DNA of 64,000 nt from 01-FULL-43-15b sp964472675 (GTDB lineage: Bacteria; Patescibacteriota; Microgenomatia; UBA8517; UBA10165). The DNA is taken from positions 17,467 to 81,466 of the forward strand of contig CAYYLO010000003.1 in NCBI GenBank assembly GCA_964472675.1, in the 5' to 3' direction. Position numbers and translations under genes: made by a program. The notes under the pieces are model-generated. The model was not told the origin of the DNA. It saw only the letters and a list, made by a program, of their open reading frames with translations, and did no database searches. Shown one piece after another: positions 47,712-55,560 of the stretch. Position 1 is the stretch's first letter; each line of letters starts with the position of its first letter.

Positions 47712-49110
47712 AAATTACTCCTTGTGCGCCCAGTAGTTCTTCCATCAATAAGACCACCTTCTTTAGTCCAATCCCGTTTTTGGCTTCAGCGCGGAGGGAT
47801 AAGACATTTTCAGTATTGGAGAGACGAATTAGGCCCCAGCTGCTGTTGGGAAAAGTGAACAAAACTCCATCTGTTAGATTAATTCTTGCCTCCGGGTACT
47901 TCTTTATTATCTCTTCTTTCACTTTTTCAATAAGTTTTTCTTTGTCTGCCCGTTCGGGAAGATTTACTCGAACTTCTTCCGTTGCGTAAACTTTAGGAAA
48001 TGTATGCACAAGTTGAGAAACGGCAACCTTTTTCTCCCCAATAATCTGGCAAAAACGTGCCGCGGCATAGGTTGCATCACCAAATCCATAATATTCATCC
48101 TTAAAGTAAAAATGTCCCGACAATTCTGCTCCAAAGGGAGAGTTAGCTTTTTGCATAGTATTCATCATAAACGGATAACCAGTTTTTGAATAAACGACTT
48201 TGCCGCCGTGCTTTTCTATATAAGTTGTTGCTGCGCTTGACGTGCCCACATTAACAACCATGCTCTCACCTGGCTTTTTCTCTAAAATGGATGCGGCAAA
48301 AATTGCCCCCAAAAGATCATCTTGTACAAAAAAACCTTTTTCATCATAAATTCCCAGCCGATCTCCATCCCCGTCAAAAGCCAGCCCAAAATCTGCCTTG
48401 TTCTCTTTGATGGAATAACTTAAATTTTTATAGTTATCAGTTAATTGCGGATACGGCAAGTGGTTGGGGAACGTACCGTCCGATTCAGTATAAAGCTCGA
48501 TAACTTCGCAACCCAAACTTCTAAAAAGGTCAGGCGCAAAAAGTCCTGTCGTTCCGTTGCCCGAATCAATAACTATTTTTAATTTCCGAGGCATCTTAAT
48601 CAACTGGAGTATCTGTTCTTTATAACTTGGCCAGATATCTTCCTTTTGCAATTTGCCCTTGCCTTTCTCAAACTTGCCAATCTTAATAATTTTTGCCAAT
48701 TCCTGGTAGTCTTTTGTCGAAAAAGGCTTCTTGTTAAAACTAATTTTTAATCCATTAAATTCCGGCTTATTGTGGCTTGCCGTTATAGAAACTCCTGCAG
48801 ACACCCCCGAGGTGTACTCTGAAAAGTTAGCCATAGGTGTTGTCACGATTCCTAAATTTGTAACACCACAACCTGTGGAAAGTAGACCCTCTATAAAACT
48901 TTTCGACAAATCTTCACCGGAAGGCCGGTTATCACGGCCCACAGCAATGCTATTATTTGAAACGTTGGCTGATCCGTGACAAATTACATACGTTCCAAAA
49001 GCCTGCCCCAAAGCAAAAAATACATCTTCATTTATTTCTTCAGGATAAACACCACGAATATCATACGCATGGAACATACCGCTTGTTAAAGAAGGGAGCA
49101 TCAACCTCAA
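47692..49110 (-). CDS. phosphomannomutase/phosphoglucomutase (ManB/AlgC type)
   Basis: 472 residues of the alpha-D-phosphohexomutase family: YDIRGVYPEEI, the phosphoserine loop ITASHN, metal loop DGDGDR, sugar loop GAELSGH, and the phosphate loop RLSNTENVLSLR. It interconverts hexose 6- and 1-phosphates for nucleotide-sugar synthesis. Just before the ITASHN loop the protein has EYTSGVSAGVS, and these residues are encoded by a REP copy (48800-48815) identical to the RAYT's. The substrate (mannose or glucose) cannot be decided. The holA-like gene lies directly upstream. Confidence 0.9.
   Translation of the reverse strand: MRLMLPSLTSGMFHAYDIRGVYPEEINEDVFFALGQAFGTYVICHGSANVSNNSIAVGRDNRPSGEDLSKSFIEGLLSTGCGVTNLGIVTTPMANFSEYTSGVSAGVSITASHNKPEFNGLKISFNKKPFSTKDYQELAKIIKIGKFEKGKGKLQKEDIWPSYKEQILQLIKMPRKLKIVIDSGNGTTGLFAPDLFRSLGCEVIELYTESDGTFPNHLPYPQLTDNYKNLSYSIKENKADFGLAFDGDGDRLGIYDEKGFFVQDDLLGAIFAASILEKKPGESMVVNVGTSSAATTYIEKHGGKVVYSKTGYPFMMNTMQKANSPFGAELSGHFYFKDEYYGFGDATYAAARFCQIIGEKKVAVSQLVHTFPKVYATEEVRVNLPERADKEKLIEKVKEEIIKKYPEARINLTDGVLFTFPNSSWGLIRLSNTENVLSLRAEAKNGIGLKKVVLLMEELLGAQGVIFNWKQV
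48800..48815. repeat. REP copy inside the phosphohexomutase gene
   Basis: GACACCCCCGAGGTGT, identical to 27867-27882. It encodes the peptide YTSGVS about ten codons before the active-site serine, in frame. Confidence 0.75.
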
Positions 49111-49112
49111 TA

Positions 49113-49784
49113 CTAGATGGAAGTTAAAAGCAGTTCAAGCGAGGAAAACAAATCAACAGGCAGTGTGGAATTTTTACTCTTGCGGTCAAGCTCCAAAAGC
49201 TTGGTATTTAAGTTTTTAAGGTTGCTCTCAGAATACCGGCCCGATTGAGCAATAAGCTTTCCTTTCTGCCATAACGGAAGAGTCATTGCTGCCGGTTCAA
49301 GTTTTGCCCACAATAATTGACGGACACGAGAAGCCAGCATTATCAAAACAAATTCTGCTTCCAAACCCCGTTTTGCTGTTTCTAAAAGTTCTAGAACTTT
49401 TTTAGTATTCTTGGGATAAATATTATCTAGAAGAGCAAACAAAACCGTTGGCAGCTTAAATTCTAAAACTGTAAATCGGCCAGACAGCTTTTTTAGTATA
49501 CCGGCAGTTAAAAGTCTTTTCTCCCAAATTATTAACGTTGTATCCTTGGGTATATCTGACAAAATTTCACCTGCTTCTTTGTCCGCTGTTAAAAAATTTT
49601 CAACAACGATTAGATTTTGGCTTCCAAATAGACCTTGCGCAAAGACCACGTCAAGCAGTTCTTTTTTGCTGGGATTATCCAAATAGACGACCTCAAGCCC
49701 GTTTTTTTTACCGTCATTTACTAGAGAAACAAGTTTTTCTCTTGAGGCAACCTGGTTGTCGCCATGAAGTAAGAATGAATTCAT
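49113..49784 (-). CDS. holA: DNA polymerase III delta subunit-like protein
   Basis: 223 residues, short compared with ~340 for HolA. The order of segments fits: an N-terminal NTP-fold remnant (FLLHGDNQVASREKLVSLV), LFGSQNLIVVENFL, TTLIIWEKRL, and the C-terminal helices (LEAEFVLIMLASRVRQLLWAK, SNLKNLNTKLLELDRKSKN). It would open the sliding clamp as part of the clamp loader. The N-terminus overlaps by 4 bp with the metallopeptidase gene and the stop lies next to the phosphohexomutase start. Confidence 0.65.
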   Translation of the reverse strand: MNSFLLHGDNQVASREKLVSLVNDGKKNGLEVVYLDNPSKKELLDVVFAQGLFGSQNLIVVENFLTADKEAGEILSDIPKDTTLIIWEKRLLTAGILKKLSGRFTVLEFKLPTVLFALLDNIYPKNTKKVLELLETAKRGLEAEFVLIMLASRVRQLLWAKLEPAAMTLPLWQKGKLIAQSGRYSESNLKNLNTKLLELDRKSKNSTLPVDLFSSLELLLTSI

Positions 49785-50185
49785 TTGTTTAAAAATGCCT
49801 GTTGGTATAGCAATTTTACCTTCTTTTCGTTCACTCCGCCTTTTCTTTTGTGAGGAACTAGTGCTCCGGAAAAATTTTTAGGGATGTGAAGAAGCTCGTG
49901 AATTAAGACATGATCTTTTTCAAATGAGGAAAGTTTGTTGAATTTTTCGCTTATCACTTCCAAAATGTATGCCGGTTCAACTCCTAGCGTGCTTTGCCAA
50001 ATTCGGTTTAAACCCCAAATCCTGGCATAAGCGCGAGTTTTGGCGCCCGTGCTTTCATAGCAAAAAATACGATTTGTGCGGATGTATCCAAGGCCACAGG
50101 CGGCAACCAGACAATATACTCTTGTAGATATTTTAGCAGAACTTTGCCATTCTAACTTTGCTCTTTTTGTCACCCGCCTTTTCAT
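49781..50185 (-). CDS. phage-type putative metallopeptidase
   Basis: 134 residues. The zinc motif HELLHIPKNFSGALVPH (HExxH plus a downstream H) matches the 'putative phage metallopeptidase' family, in which HIP and SGAL are conserved. The N-terminus has a basic segment and RVYCLVAACGLGYIRTNRIF. These are stand-alone, soluble proteins of unknown substrate, shared by phages and CPR bacteria. It overlaps both neighbours by 4 bp, so it is part of the operon with the EF-like gene and holA. Confidence 0.75.
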   Translation of the reverse strand: MKRRVTKRAKLEWQSSAKISTRVYCLVAACGLGYIRTNRIFCYESTGAKTRAYARIWGLNRIWQSTLGVEPAYILEVISEKFNKLSSFEKDHVLIHELLHIPKNFSGALVPHKRKGGVNEKKVKLLYQQAFLNK

Positions 50186-50430
50186 TCTTTGTACACCTCT
50201 GCCCCCTCTTTTAATTTTTGGGTGACCTTAATACCGATCTCATCACCTTTTTGGGCTGAATCTACACTTTGATGCTCAATTTGGATAGAGTCAACTTCCT
50301 GGTCAAATAAGTCCTCGCCTCCTCTTGCAAACTTTACTTTATCGCCGCAGGATATTGGATCGGTCAACCTTATTATTGCGACATCAATCTTATCGTAATA
50401 GTGGATAACATCGCCAATTTTTTGAGTCAA
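50182..50430 (-). CDS. translation elongation factor-like small protein (EF domain 2-like)
   Basis: 82 residues forming one beta barrel resembling domain 2 of EF-Tu: GDVIHYYDKIDVAIIRLTDPISCGDKVKFARGGEDLFDQEVDSIQIEHQSVDSAQKGDEIGIKV. Such proteins are commonly seen in CPR and archaea, often near peptidase U32 or translation genes. The exact role is unknown. It overlaps the metallopeptidase gene by 4 bp and follows ruvC by 7 bp. Confidence 0.8.
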   Translation of the reverse strand: MTQKIGDVIHYYDKIDVAIIRLTDPISCGDKVKFARGGEDLFDQEVDSIQIEHQSVDSAQKGDEIGIKVTQKLKEGAEVYKE

Positions 50431-50437
50431 TTTATTA

Positions 50438-50932
50438 TCACCCCTTTTCTTTAGAAATTATAATATGTGTATAGGCAATAGCTATAGCGTCCGCCACATC
50501 GTCAAAAAAAGTTTTCTTTTTTGGAGGCGCATCAACATTAAATATTTCAAGAATTGTCTTTTTCATTAGCTTTTTGTCCGCCCGTCCGCTTCCTGTGATT
50601 TTTAGCTTCACCTGTCCTGGAGTATACCAACATAAAGGAACCTTCGCCTGTTCTATGGCAAGCATAAAAACTCCTTGAGCTTGAGAAACGCTCATCGCTG
50701 TTTTTTGGTTAGAGAAGAAAAATAGCCGTTCCATCGCCACAATGTCAGGCTTGTGTTTTGCCAAAAGCACCACCATTTTTTGGTAAATTTCGTTTAAGCG
50801 ACGCGTGTGGTTGTTGCTATCAGTCGATTCAATCCAACCGTAATCAAGAAGTTTGGGAGTTTTGTCTCCATTTAACTTGAGGAGTCCATACCCTGTGGTT
50901 GCAGTACCGGGGTCTATACCTAAAACGAGCAT
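50438..50932 (-). CDS. ruvC: RuvC, Holliday junction resolvase
   Basis: 164 residues from ATG 50932. The four acidic catalytic residues lie in LGIDPGTATTGYG (D6), AMERLFFF (E), and DDVADAIAIA (two D). It cuts Holliday junctions. The start at MLVLGIDPG is the family start, and the longer frame is rejected. TypA ends about 30 bp upstream in the same direction. Confidence 0.92.
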   Translation of the reverse strand: MLVLGIDPGTATTGYGLLKLNGDKTPKLLDYGWIESTDSNNHTRRLNEIYQKMVVLLAKHKPDIVAMERLFFFSNQKTAMSVSQAQGVFMLAIEQAKVPLCWYTPGQVKLKITGSGRADKKLMKKTILEIFNVDAPPKKKTFFDDVADAIAIAYTHIIISKEKG

Positions 50933-50961
50933 TAAAGGGAGTATATCACAACACAAAAAAA

Positions 50962-52782
50962 TTAAGAGGTTGTGAATTTGCGGGCGCGGCGAGCTTCTAC
51001 CTCATCTAAAATTGTTTTTCTGATTCGAATATTTTTTGGCGTAACCTCTACAAGTTCCGTGTCATCAATATATTCTAAAGCATCTTCAAGGCTCATATTT
51101 TTAGGTGTGTTGAAATGCTCCATAGCACCATCGCCCTTGGACCGCATATTGGTAAGGTGCTTTTCGCGGCAAACGTTAACGCTGATATCTTCGCTTCTTG
51201 AATTTTGACCAACGACTTGTCCTTTATAAACTTGTACCGCTGGCCCCAAAAATAAAGTTCCGCGGTCTTGAGCCCCAACCAAACCGTACATGCTAGTTAC
51301 ACCATTTTCGTGGGCAACCAACGATCCCCTGTCTCTTTCTCTTTTAACCCCCGGGTCGGGTCGATAATCGTAAAAAACAGTATTTAGAATTCCCAAGCCT
51401 CTGGTATCTGTTAAAAATTCCGTTCGAAACCCAAACAATTCCTTTGTGGCAACTATGTATTCAAGGAAACTAAGACCATTTTCTGTGTGCATATCTTGAA
51501 GTTCACCGTGGCGCAAACCCATTTCCTGGATAACGGTTCCCGAATATTCCTCTGGCGTTTCTATTGAAACCCACTCGTATGGGGTACACTTGACACCATT
51601 TATTTCTTTGATAATAACCTGAGGACGCGAAACCTGGAACTCATATCCTTCACGTCTTAAACGCTCAATTAATATTGCCAAATGGAGCTCGCCGCGCCCC
51701 GATACAATCCACCCCGAAGTTGTGGAATCATCCTCAACGCGCAAGGCCACATCAGTCTCTATTTCTTTATATAACCGCTCCCGGATTTGACGGGAAGTTT
51801 TGAATTCTCCCTCCTGGCCGGCAAAAGGAGAACTGTTAACCATAAAAGTCATTTTTATTGTTGGTTCCTCAATTGATAAAAGAGGAAGAGCAACGGGAGC
51901 ATTAATATCGGCAATAGTCTCCCCAATTGTAATGTCGGGAATTCCGGCAATTGCGGCAATATCTCCGGCTTGTGCCTCTTGGGCATCAACTCTGTTTAAG
52001 CCTTCAAAAGTCATCAAAGAGGAAATGCGGACTTTTTGAGAAATACCCTCACGATTAATGTGCACAACATCCTGGCCAGAAATAAGGCGCCCGTTGTAAA
52101 TTCTGCCTGTGGCAATCCGCCCCTTAAAGTTATCAGGACTTAAAGTTGTAACTAGCATTTGTAAGGGTTTTCCCAAATCCCCCGAAGGAGCAGGAATATG
52201 CTCCATAATTGCTTCAAAAATTGGGGAAATATCATGCATTTTATCTACATCCGGCTCCTTACCCGCTAAACCCTCCCTGCCGACAGCATAAACAACCGGG
52301 AAATAAGCTGATTCTTCGTCCGCGCCAAGCTCGATAAATAAATCAAAAGTTTTGTCCAAAACCCAAGATACGCGGGCATCTTTTTTGTCGATTTTGTTAA
52401 TAACGACGATAATTTTTAAGCCCATCTCAAGGGCCCTTTTTAAAACAAACCGTGTTTGGGGCATCGGTCCTTCTTTTGCGTCAACCAGAAGCAAAGCACC
52501 GTCGGCCATTTTCAAAACGCGCTCAACCTCTCCTCCAAAATCCGCGTGCCCGGGAGTATCAATAATGTTAATTTTCGTCCCGTTCCAGGCAACAGAGGCG
52601 TTTTTGGAGAAAATAGTTATCCCCCGCTCCTTTTCCAGCTCATTGGAATCCATGATTAGGTCTTGACCCACCAACTCCTTGGACAACTTAACGCGAGTTT
52701 GGCGGAGCAGCGCATCCACCAAAGTGGTTTTTCCATGGTCAACGTGTGCAATAATGGCAATATTTCTAATATCCATATACAA
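50962..52782 (-). CDS. typA: TypA/BipA ribosome-associated GTPase
   Basis: 606 residues. G1 AHVDHGKTTLVDALL, the switch II segment DTPGHADFGGEVERVL, G4 NKIDKKDARVSW, then the EF-Tu domain 2-like, EF-G domain III/V (GRGELHLAILIERLRREGYEF) and the BipA C-terminal domain (RSEDISVNVCREKHLTNMRSKG). It binds ribosomes and is needed under stress or low temperature. The start may be ATG at 52776 (residue 3). Confidence 0.95.
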   Translation of the reverse strand: MYMDIRNIAIIAHVDHGKTTLVDALLRQTRVKLSKELVGQDLIMDSNELEKERGITIFSKNASVAWNGTKINIIDTPGHADFGGEVERVLKMADGALLLVDAKEGPMPQTRFVLKRALEMGLKIIVVINKIDKKDARVSWVLDKTFDLFIELGADEESAYFPVVYAVGREGLAGKEPDVDKMHDISPIFEAIMEHIPAPSGDLGKPLQMLVTTLSPDNFKGRIATGRIYNGRLISGQDVVHINREGISQKVRISSLMTFEGLNRVDAQEAQAGDIAAIAGIPDITIGETIADINAPVALPLLSIEEPTIKMTFMVNSSPFAGQEGEFKTSRQIRERLYKEIETDVALRVEDDSTTSGWIVSGRGELHLAILIERLRREGYEFQVSRPQVIIKEINGVKCTPYEWVSIETPEEYSGTVIQEMGLRHGELQDMHTENGLSFLEYIVATKELFGFRTEFLTDTRGLGILNTVFYDYRPDPGVKRERDRGSLVAHENGVTSMYGLVGAQDRGTLFLGPAVQVYKGQVVGQNSRSEDISVNVCREKHLTNMRSKGDGAMEHFNTPKNMSLEDALEYIDDTELVEVTPKNIRIRKTILDEVEARRARKFTTS

Positions 52783-52833
52783 ACATTAAAGCCGCGCACT
52801 AAACGCGGCTTACCTATTAAGAATTATCTCACT

Positions 52834-53384
52834 TTAGAGGCCAAGAAGCAACTCAATCCTAGCTAACCTTTCTTCCAAACTACCCTCAATAATTGTATAA
52901 GGAACGCCCTGGTCTTCCAAAATTTTAATAAACGACTCATGTACAGCTTTTCTGTAACTTTCGTCTTCGGTGCGAACATTATCTGTTTGATAGGGTACCC
53001 CTTCTGGGCTTAACAAAAGAATTATGGAGTAGGTGGGTAGCCAAATGCCACATTGGTTAATAGGTTATCTGCGCCCTCTACATCTCCCGCAGCAAGTGTA
53101 TAAGCTACAGCGTCCAAACAGGAGCGGTCGCAAATCATAATCTCGACACCAGAACTTCCAACTCTTCGTTCTTGTTCTATCGCAAGATCCTGAATTCTCC
53201 CTTGTGTGTCGGCACTGAAACGAATTATTCCAGGATTTTTTTCAAAAAATGCCCTAGCAGCTTCGGGAACGAACGCAACAGACGGTGTGTTATCTAAAGA
53301 ATTGCGTAGCGCATCGAATATGGTCGTCTTCCCTACACAACTTGTTCCAACTAAAGCTATTTTTCGACAACGTTCTGCGTTCAT
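52834..53384 (-). pseudogene. NadR/thymidylate-kinase-like AAA_28 ATPase, frameshifted
   Basis: The first part (53022-53384) has Walker A ALVGTSCVGKTT, then FVPEAARAFFEKN and MICDRSCLDAVAYTLA, as in AAA_28/NadR-type small-molecule kinases. It ends artificially at GYPPTP. One base away the sense continues ILLLSPEGVPYQTDNVRTEDESYRKAVHESFIKILE (about 52837-53045), the usual C-terminus of this family (lid and RxEDxxYR). Without correction the protein is broken. It lies downstream of a divergent cyclophilin gene. Confidence 0.6.
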
Positions 53385-53387
53385 TGC

Positions 53388-53417
53388 TTGACAATTGTAC
53401 TATGCACTTCGTAATAT
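53388..53417 (+). promoter_or_regulatory. promoter of cyclophilin gene (leaderless type)
   Basis: TTGACA (53388-53393), 18-nt spacer, TAATAT (53412-53417), 7 nt to GTG 53425. Confidence 0.6.
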
Positions 53418-53424
53418 TTCACTC

Positions 53425-54159
53425 GTGGTTAGCACCAGACAACTGTTTGCAATTCTGACTTTTATAGCCTTGGGTGGTATCGCAAGCTTTTTGGTATTTA
53501 ACGGCAGGTTTACAAATACGAAAGATTCTGATTCAATAAGTGGACATACTACTCCCACACCTACTGTAGTTTTGGGCGCAGCATACCAGTTAGACGGGGA
53601 AAGCAAATCGATGCAAAACGCGAGTCCTTCTCAATCTCCAGACCCGAATATGCCTTCGATGCTGCAATTTGACAATAATAAAAAATATTCGGCAATTTTG
53701 AAAACAACAGAGGGAGATATAACGCTTGAGCTTTCACCGCAAAACGTGCCATTTACTGTTTCAAACTTTATCTTTTTAGCCAAAAAGGGTTTTTACAATG
53801 GTACAAAATTTCATCGCGTAATCAAAGATTTTATGATCCAGGGAGGCGACCCGAAAGGTGACGGAACAGGAGACCCGGGTTACCGTTTCAAAGATGAACC
53901 AATCCAGGGAGAATACAAAAGAGGGACTGTGGCCATGGCCAACTCCGGCCCAAACACAAATGGCAGCCAGTTTTTCATCATGCACCAGGATTATGCTTTA
54001 CCTAAAAATTATGTAATTTTTGGACAAGTTGCAGAAGGAATTGAGGTTGTGGACAAGATTGCAGAAAGCCAAACTACACGGTCTGCCTCTGGTGAAAACT
54101 CCAAACCCGTAAGTCCGGTCTCCGTAAACTCCGTAGATATTGTTGAGGTAAGTAAATAA
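53425..54159 (+). CDS. membrane-anchored cyclophilin-type peptidyl-prolyl isomerase
   Basis: 244 residues from GTG 53425. A membrane anchor (~6-26) and a low-complexity linker (~30-80) precede a cyclophilin domain: ITLELSPQNVPFTVSNFIFLAKKGFYNGTKFHRVIKDFMIQGGDPKGDGTGDPGYRF and NGSQFFIMHQD. The active-site arginine and FMIQGGD are present. It catalyses proline isomerisation and helps fold secreted proteins outside the membrane. The start is set by a TTGACA/TAATAT promoter 7 nt upstream, and the longer TTG frame is rejected because it lies within the promoter. Confidence 0.9.
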   Translation: MVSTRQLFAILTFIALGGIASFLVFNGRFTNTKDSDSISGHTTPTPTVVLGAAYQLDGESKSMQNASPSQSPDPNMPSMLQFDNNKKYSAILKTTEGDITLELSPQNVPFTVSNFIFLAKKGFYNGTKFHRVIKDFMIQGGDPKGDGTGDPGYRFKDEPIQGEYKRGTVAMANSGPNTNGSQFFIMHQDYALPKNYVIFGQVAEGIEVVDKIAESQTTRSASGENSKPVSPVSVNSVDIVEVSK

Positions 54160-54238
54160 CCATAAGCTCTGAAGTTCCTTCTAACTTTTAAAGATAATTA
54201 GTGTATGGCAAAATGTATGGCAATATGGTAATATAGTT

Positions 54239-54526
54239 ATGAATACATCCTTTGAATGGGACGAAGATAAAAACGCTGAGAATGTAAAGAAACATGGAGT
54301 CAATTTTGAAACTGCGCAATATGCGTTTGCTGATCTGAATCAGGTAATCGCTGAAGATTTGGGACATAGCCAGAAAGAAAAACGATTCTACTGTTTCGGA
54401 AAAGTGAAAGGAGGTGTTATAACTGTCCGTTTCACCTATAGGGAAAACCGCATCAGGATAATCGGTGCAGGTTACTGGAGAAAAGGCAAAAAGATCTATG
54501 AAGAAAAAAATCGTATACACAGATGA
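54239..54526 (+). CDS. brnT: BrnT toxin (type II)
   Basis: 95 residues of the BrnT RNase family: FEWDEDKNAENVKKHGVNFETAQYAF is the conserved N-terminal block (W-D-x-x-K-N-x-x-N-x-x-K-H-G-V-x-F), then KGGVITVRFTYRENRIRIIGAGYWRKGKKIYEE. It cleaves mRNA and slows growth until bound by BrnA. Its stop lies inside the downstream brnA gene (29-bp overlap). Toxin-before-antitoxin order is normal for this system. A TAATAT-like -10 precedes it. Confidence 0.88.
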   Translation: MNTSFEWDEDKNAENVKKHGVNFETAQYAFADLNQVIAEDLGHSQKEKRFYCFGKVKGGVITVRFTYRENRIRIIGAGYWRKGKKIYEEKNRIHR

Positions 54527-54728
54527 ACCAATTGAGGCAAAGGTCATTGAAAATTTCTTACCCAGTCCGGATAAATTGGTTTTTAAAGAAAAAAAGACAA
54601 AAGTGACTCTAACGCTTTCCCAAAAAAGCTTGGATTTTTTCAAAGGAGCTGCCAAAAAACATGGAGCTTCTTATCAAGCAATGATCAGAAGGCTTATTGA
54701 TTATTACGTGATAAACCAGAGAGTTTGA
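54498..54728 (+). CDS. brnA: BrnA antitoxin
   Basis: 76 residues from ATG 54498. The C-terminal ribbon-helix-helix DNA-binding segment is TKVTLTLSQKSLDFFKGAAKKHGASYQAMIRRLIDYYV, and the N-terminus (DEPIEAKVIENFLPSPDKLVFKEKK) contacts BrnT. It neutralises BrnT and represses the operon. It overlaps brnT by 29 bp. tRNA-like scrap follows directly. Confidence 0.85.
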   Translation: MKKKIVYTDEPIEAKVIENFLPSPDKLVFKEKKTKVTLTLSQKSLDFFKGAAKKHGASYQAMIRRLIDYYVINQRV

Positions 54729-54901
54729 TTCGATCCCTGTGGCTAGCCTCTGGCGGCACCAGGCTTATTCGGTATAAGAGTTATACAACAGGTAGAATTT
54801 GTGGAGTAATCTTGATAGAATTAGGTATCGGTCCGGTAGCTCAATAAAAGCCTCCGCCTGTGATGGAGAAACTTGCCACTTCGCGGTAGAACACTTGATG
54901 G
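54729..54901. other. tRNA-like debris between BrnTA and tRNA-Lys
   Basis: From about 54728 the sequence reads like a tRNA T-arm and 3' end (GATTCGATCCC ... GGCGGCACCA, to 54762) without the 5' half. Around 54831-54846 is a tRNA 5' half (GGTCCGGTAGCTCAAT), and at about 54882-54895 a second piece (GCGGTAGAACACTTGAT), separated by an unrelated ~36 nt. No intact tRNA folds here. Confidence 0.45.
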
Positions 54902-54973
54902 GGGCCCGTAGCTCAATGGCAGAGCACCAGCCTTTTAAGCTGAGGGTTGACAGTTCGAATCTGTCCGGGCTCA
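54902..54973 (+). tRNA. tRNA-Lys (anticodon TTT)
   Basis: GGGCCCG pairs with CGGGCTC (54966-54972, one G-T pair), discriminator A. The D-arm has GCTCAATGGCAGAGC, the anticodon loop CTTTTAA, and the T-arm AGTTCGAATCT. CCA is not encoded. Confidence 0.92.
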
Positions 54974-55064
54974 CAAATTAACAGAAAGTTATAGATTACA
55001 TTTACACAAGAAGCGAAGATTTGGTAAAATAAAATTACGAAGTTTTCGAGGTAATTTAAAAAAT

Positions 55065-55487
55065 ATGAAAATGTTAGAAGACACGAAAATTGATGTAAAG
55101 CTCAAGCTATCGGCATTATGGATAACGATGCTGTTTGTATTCGCTTATGTAGATATTTTTACGGTCTACCGAGCAGATTTTGTTAAAGAAATATTATCTG
55201 AAAACATATCTGGCATGAAAGTTAGTCAAGCATTTTTGATGTTCACTACGGTCTATATATTGATTCCAAGCCTTATGGTCTTTTTATCATTAGTATTGAA
55301 GCCAACAATAAATCGCTGGACTAATATTGTAGTAGCTTTATTGTACGCAGTTAGTATTTTATATTTTGCTATAAGCATACCCAACCCCTGGATTTATTAT
55401 AATTTTAGCGGTGTTATTGATGTCATTCTTTTATTGCTGATTGTCTGCTTTGCATGGAAGTGGCCTGTAAAGAGGTCCACAGCATAA
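55065..55487 (+). CDS. DUF6326-like four-helix membrane protein
   Basis: 140 residues, four membrane helices (~15-33, 57-77, 86-105, 114-131). The N-terminal LSALWITMLFVFAYVDIFTVY and the LSLVLKPTINRWTNIVVALLYAVSILYF segment match the DUF6326 group. Function is unknown. A TAAAAT box and a possible GAGGTAA ribosome site lie upstream. A membrane-stress or transport role would be a guess. Confidence 0.65.
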   Translation: MKMLEDTKIDVKLKLSALWITMLFVFAYVDIFTVYRADFVKEILSENISGMKVSQAFLMFTTVYILIPSLMVFLSLVLKPTINRWTNIVVALLYAVSILYFAISIPNPWIYYNFSGVIDVILLLLIVCFAWKWPVKRSTA

Positions 55488-55560
55488 CAGGTGGCTGGAG
55501 CCCATTTCAAAACATCATTGCGAGCGTTGGCATGCCGCTTTAAAAGACTTTCATCTTTAC

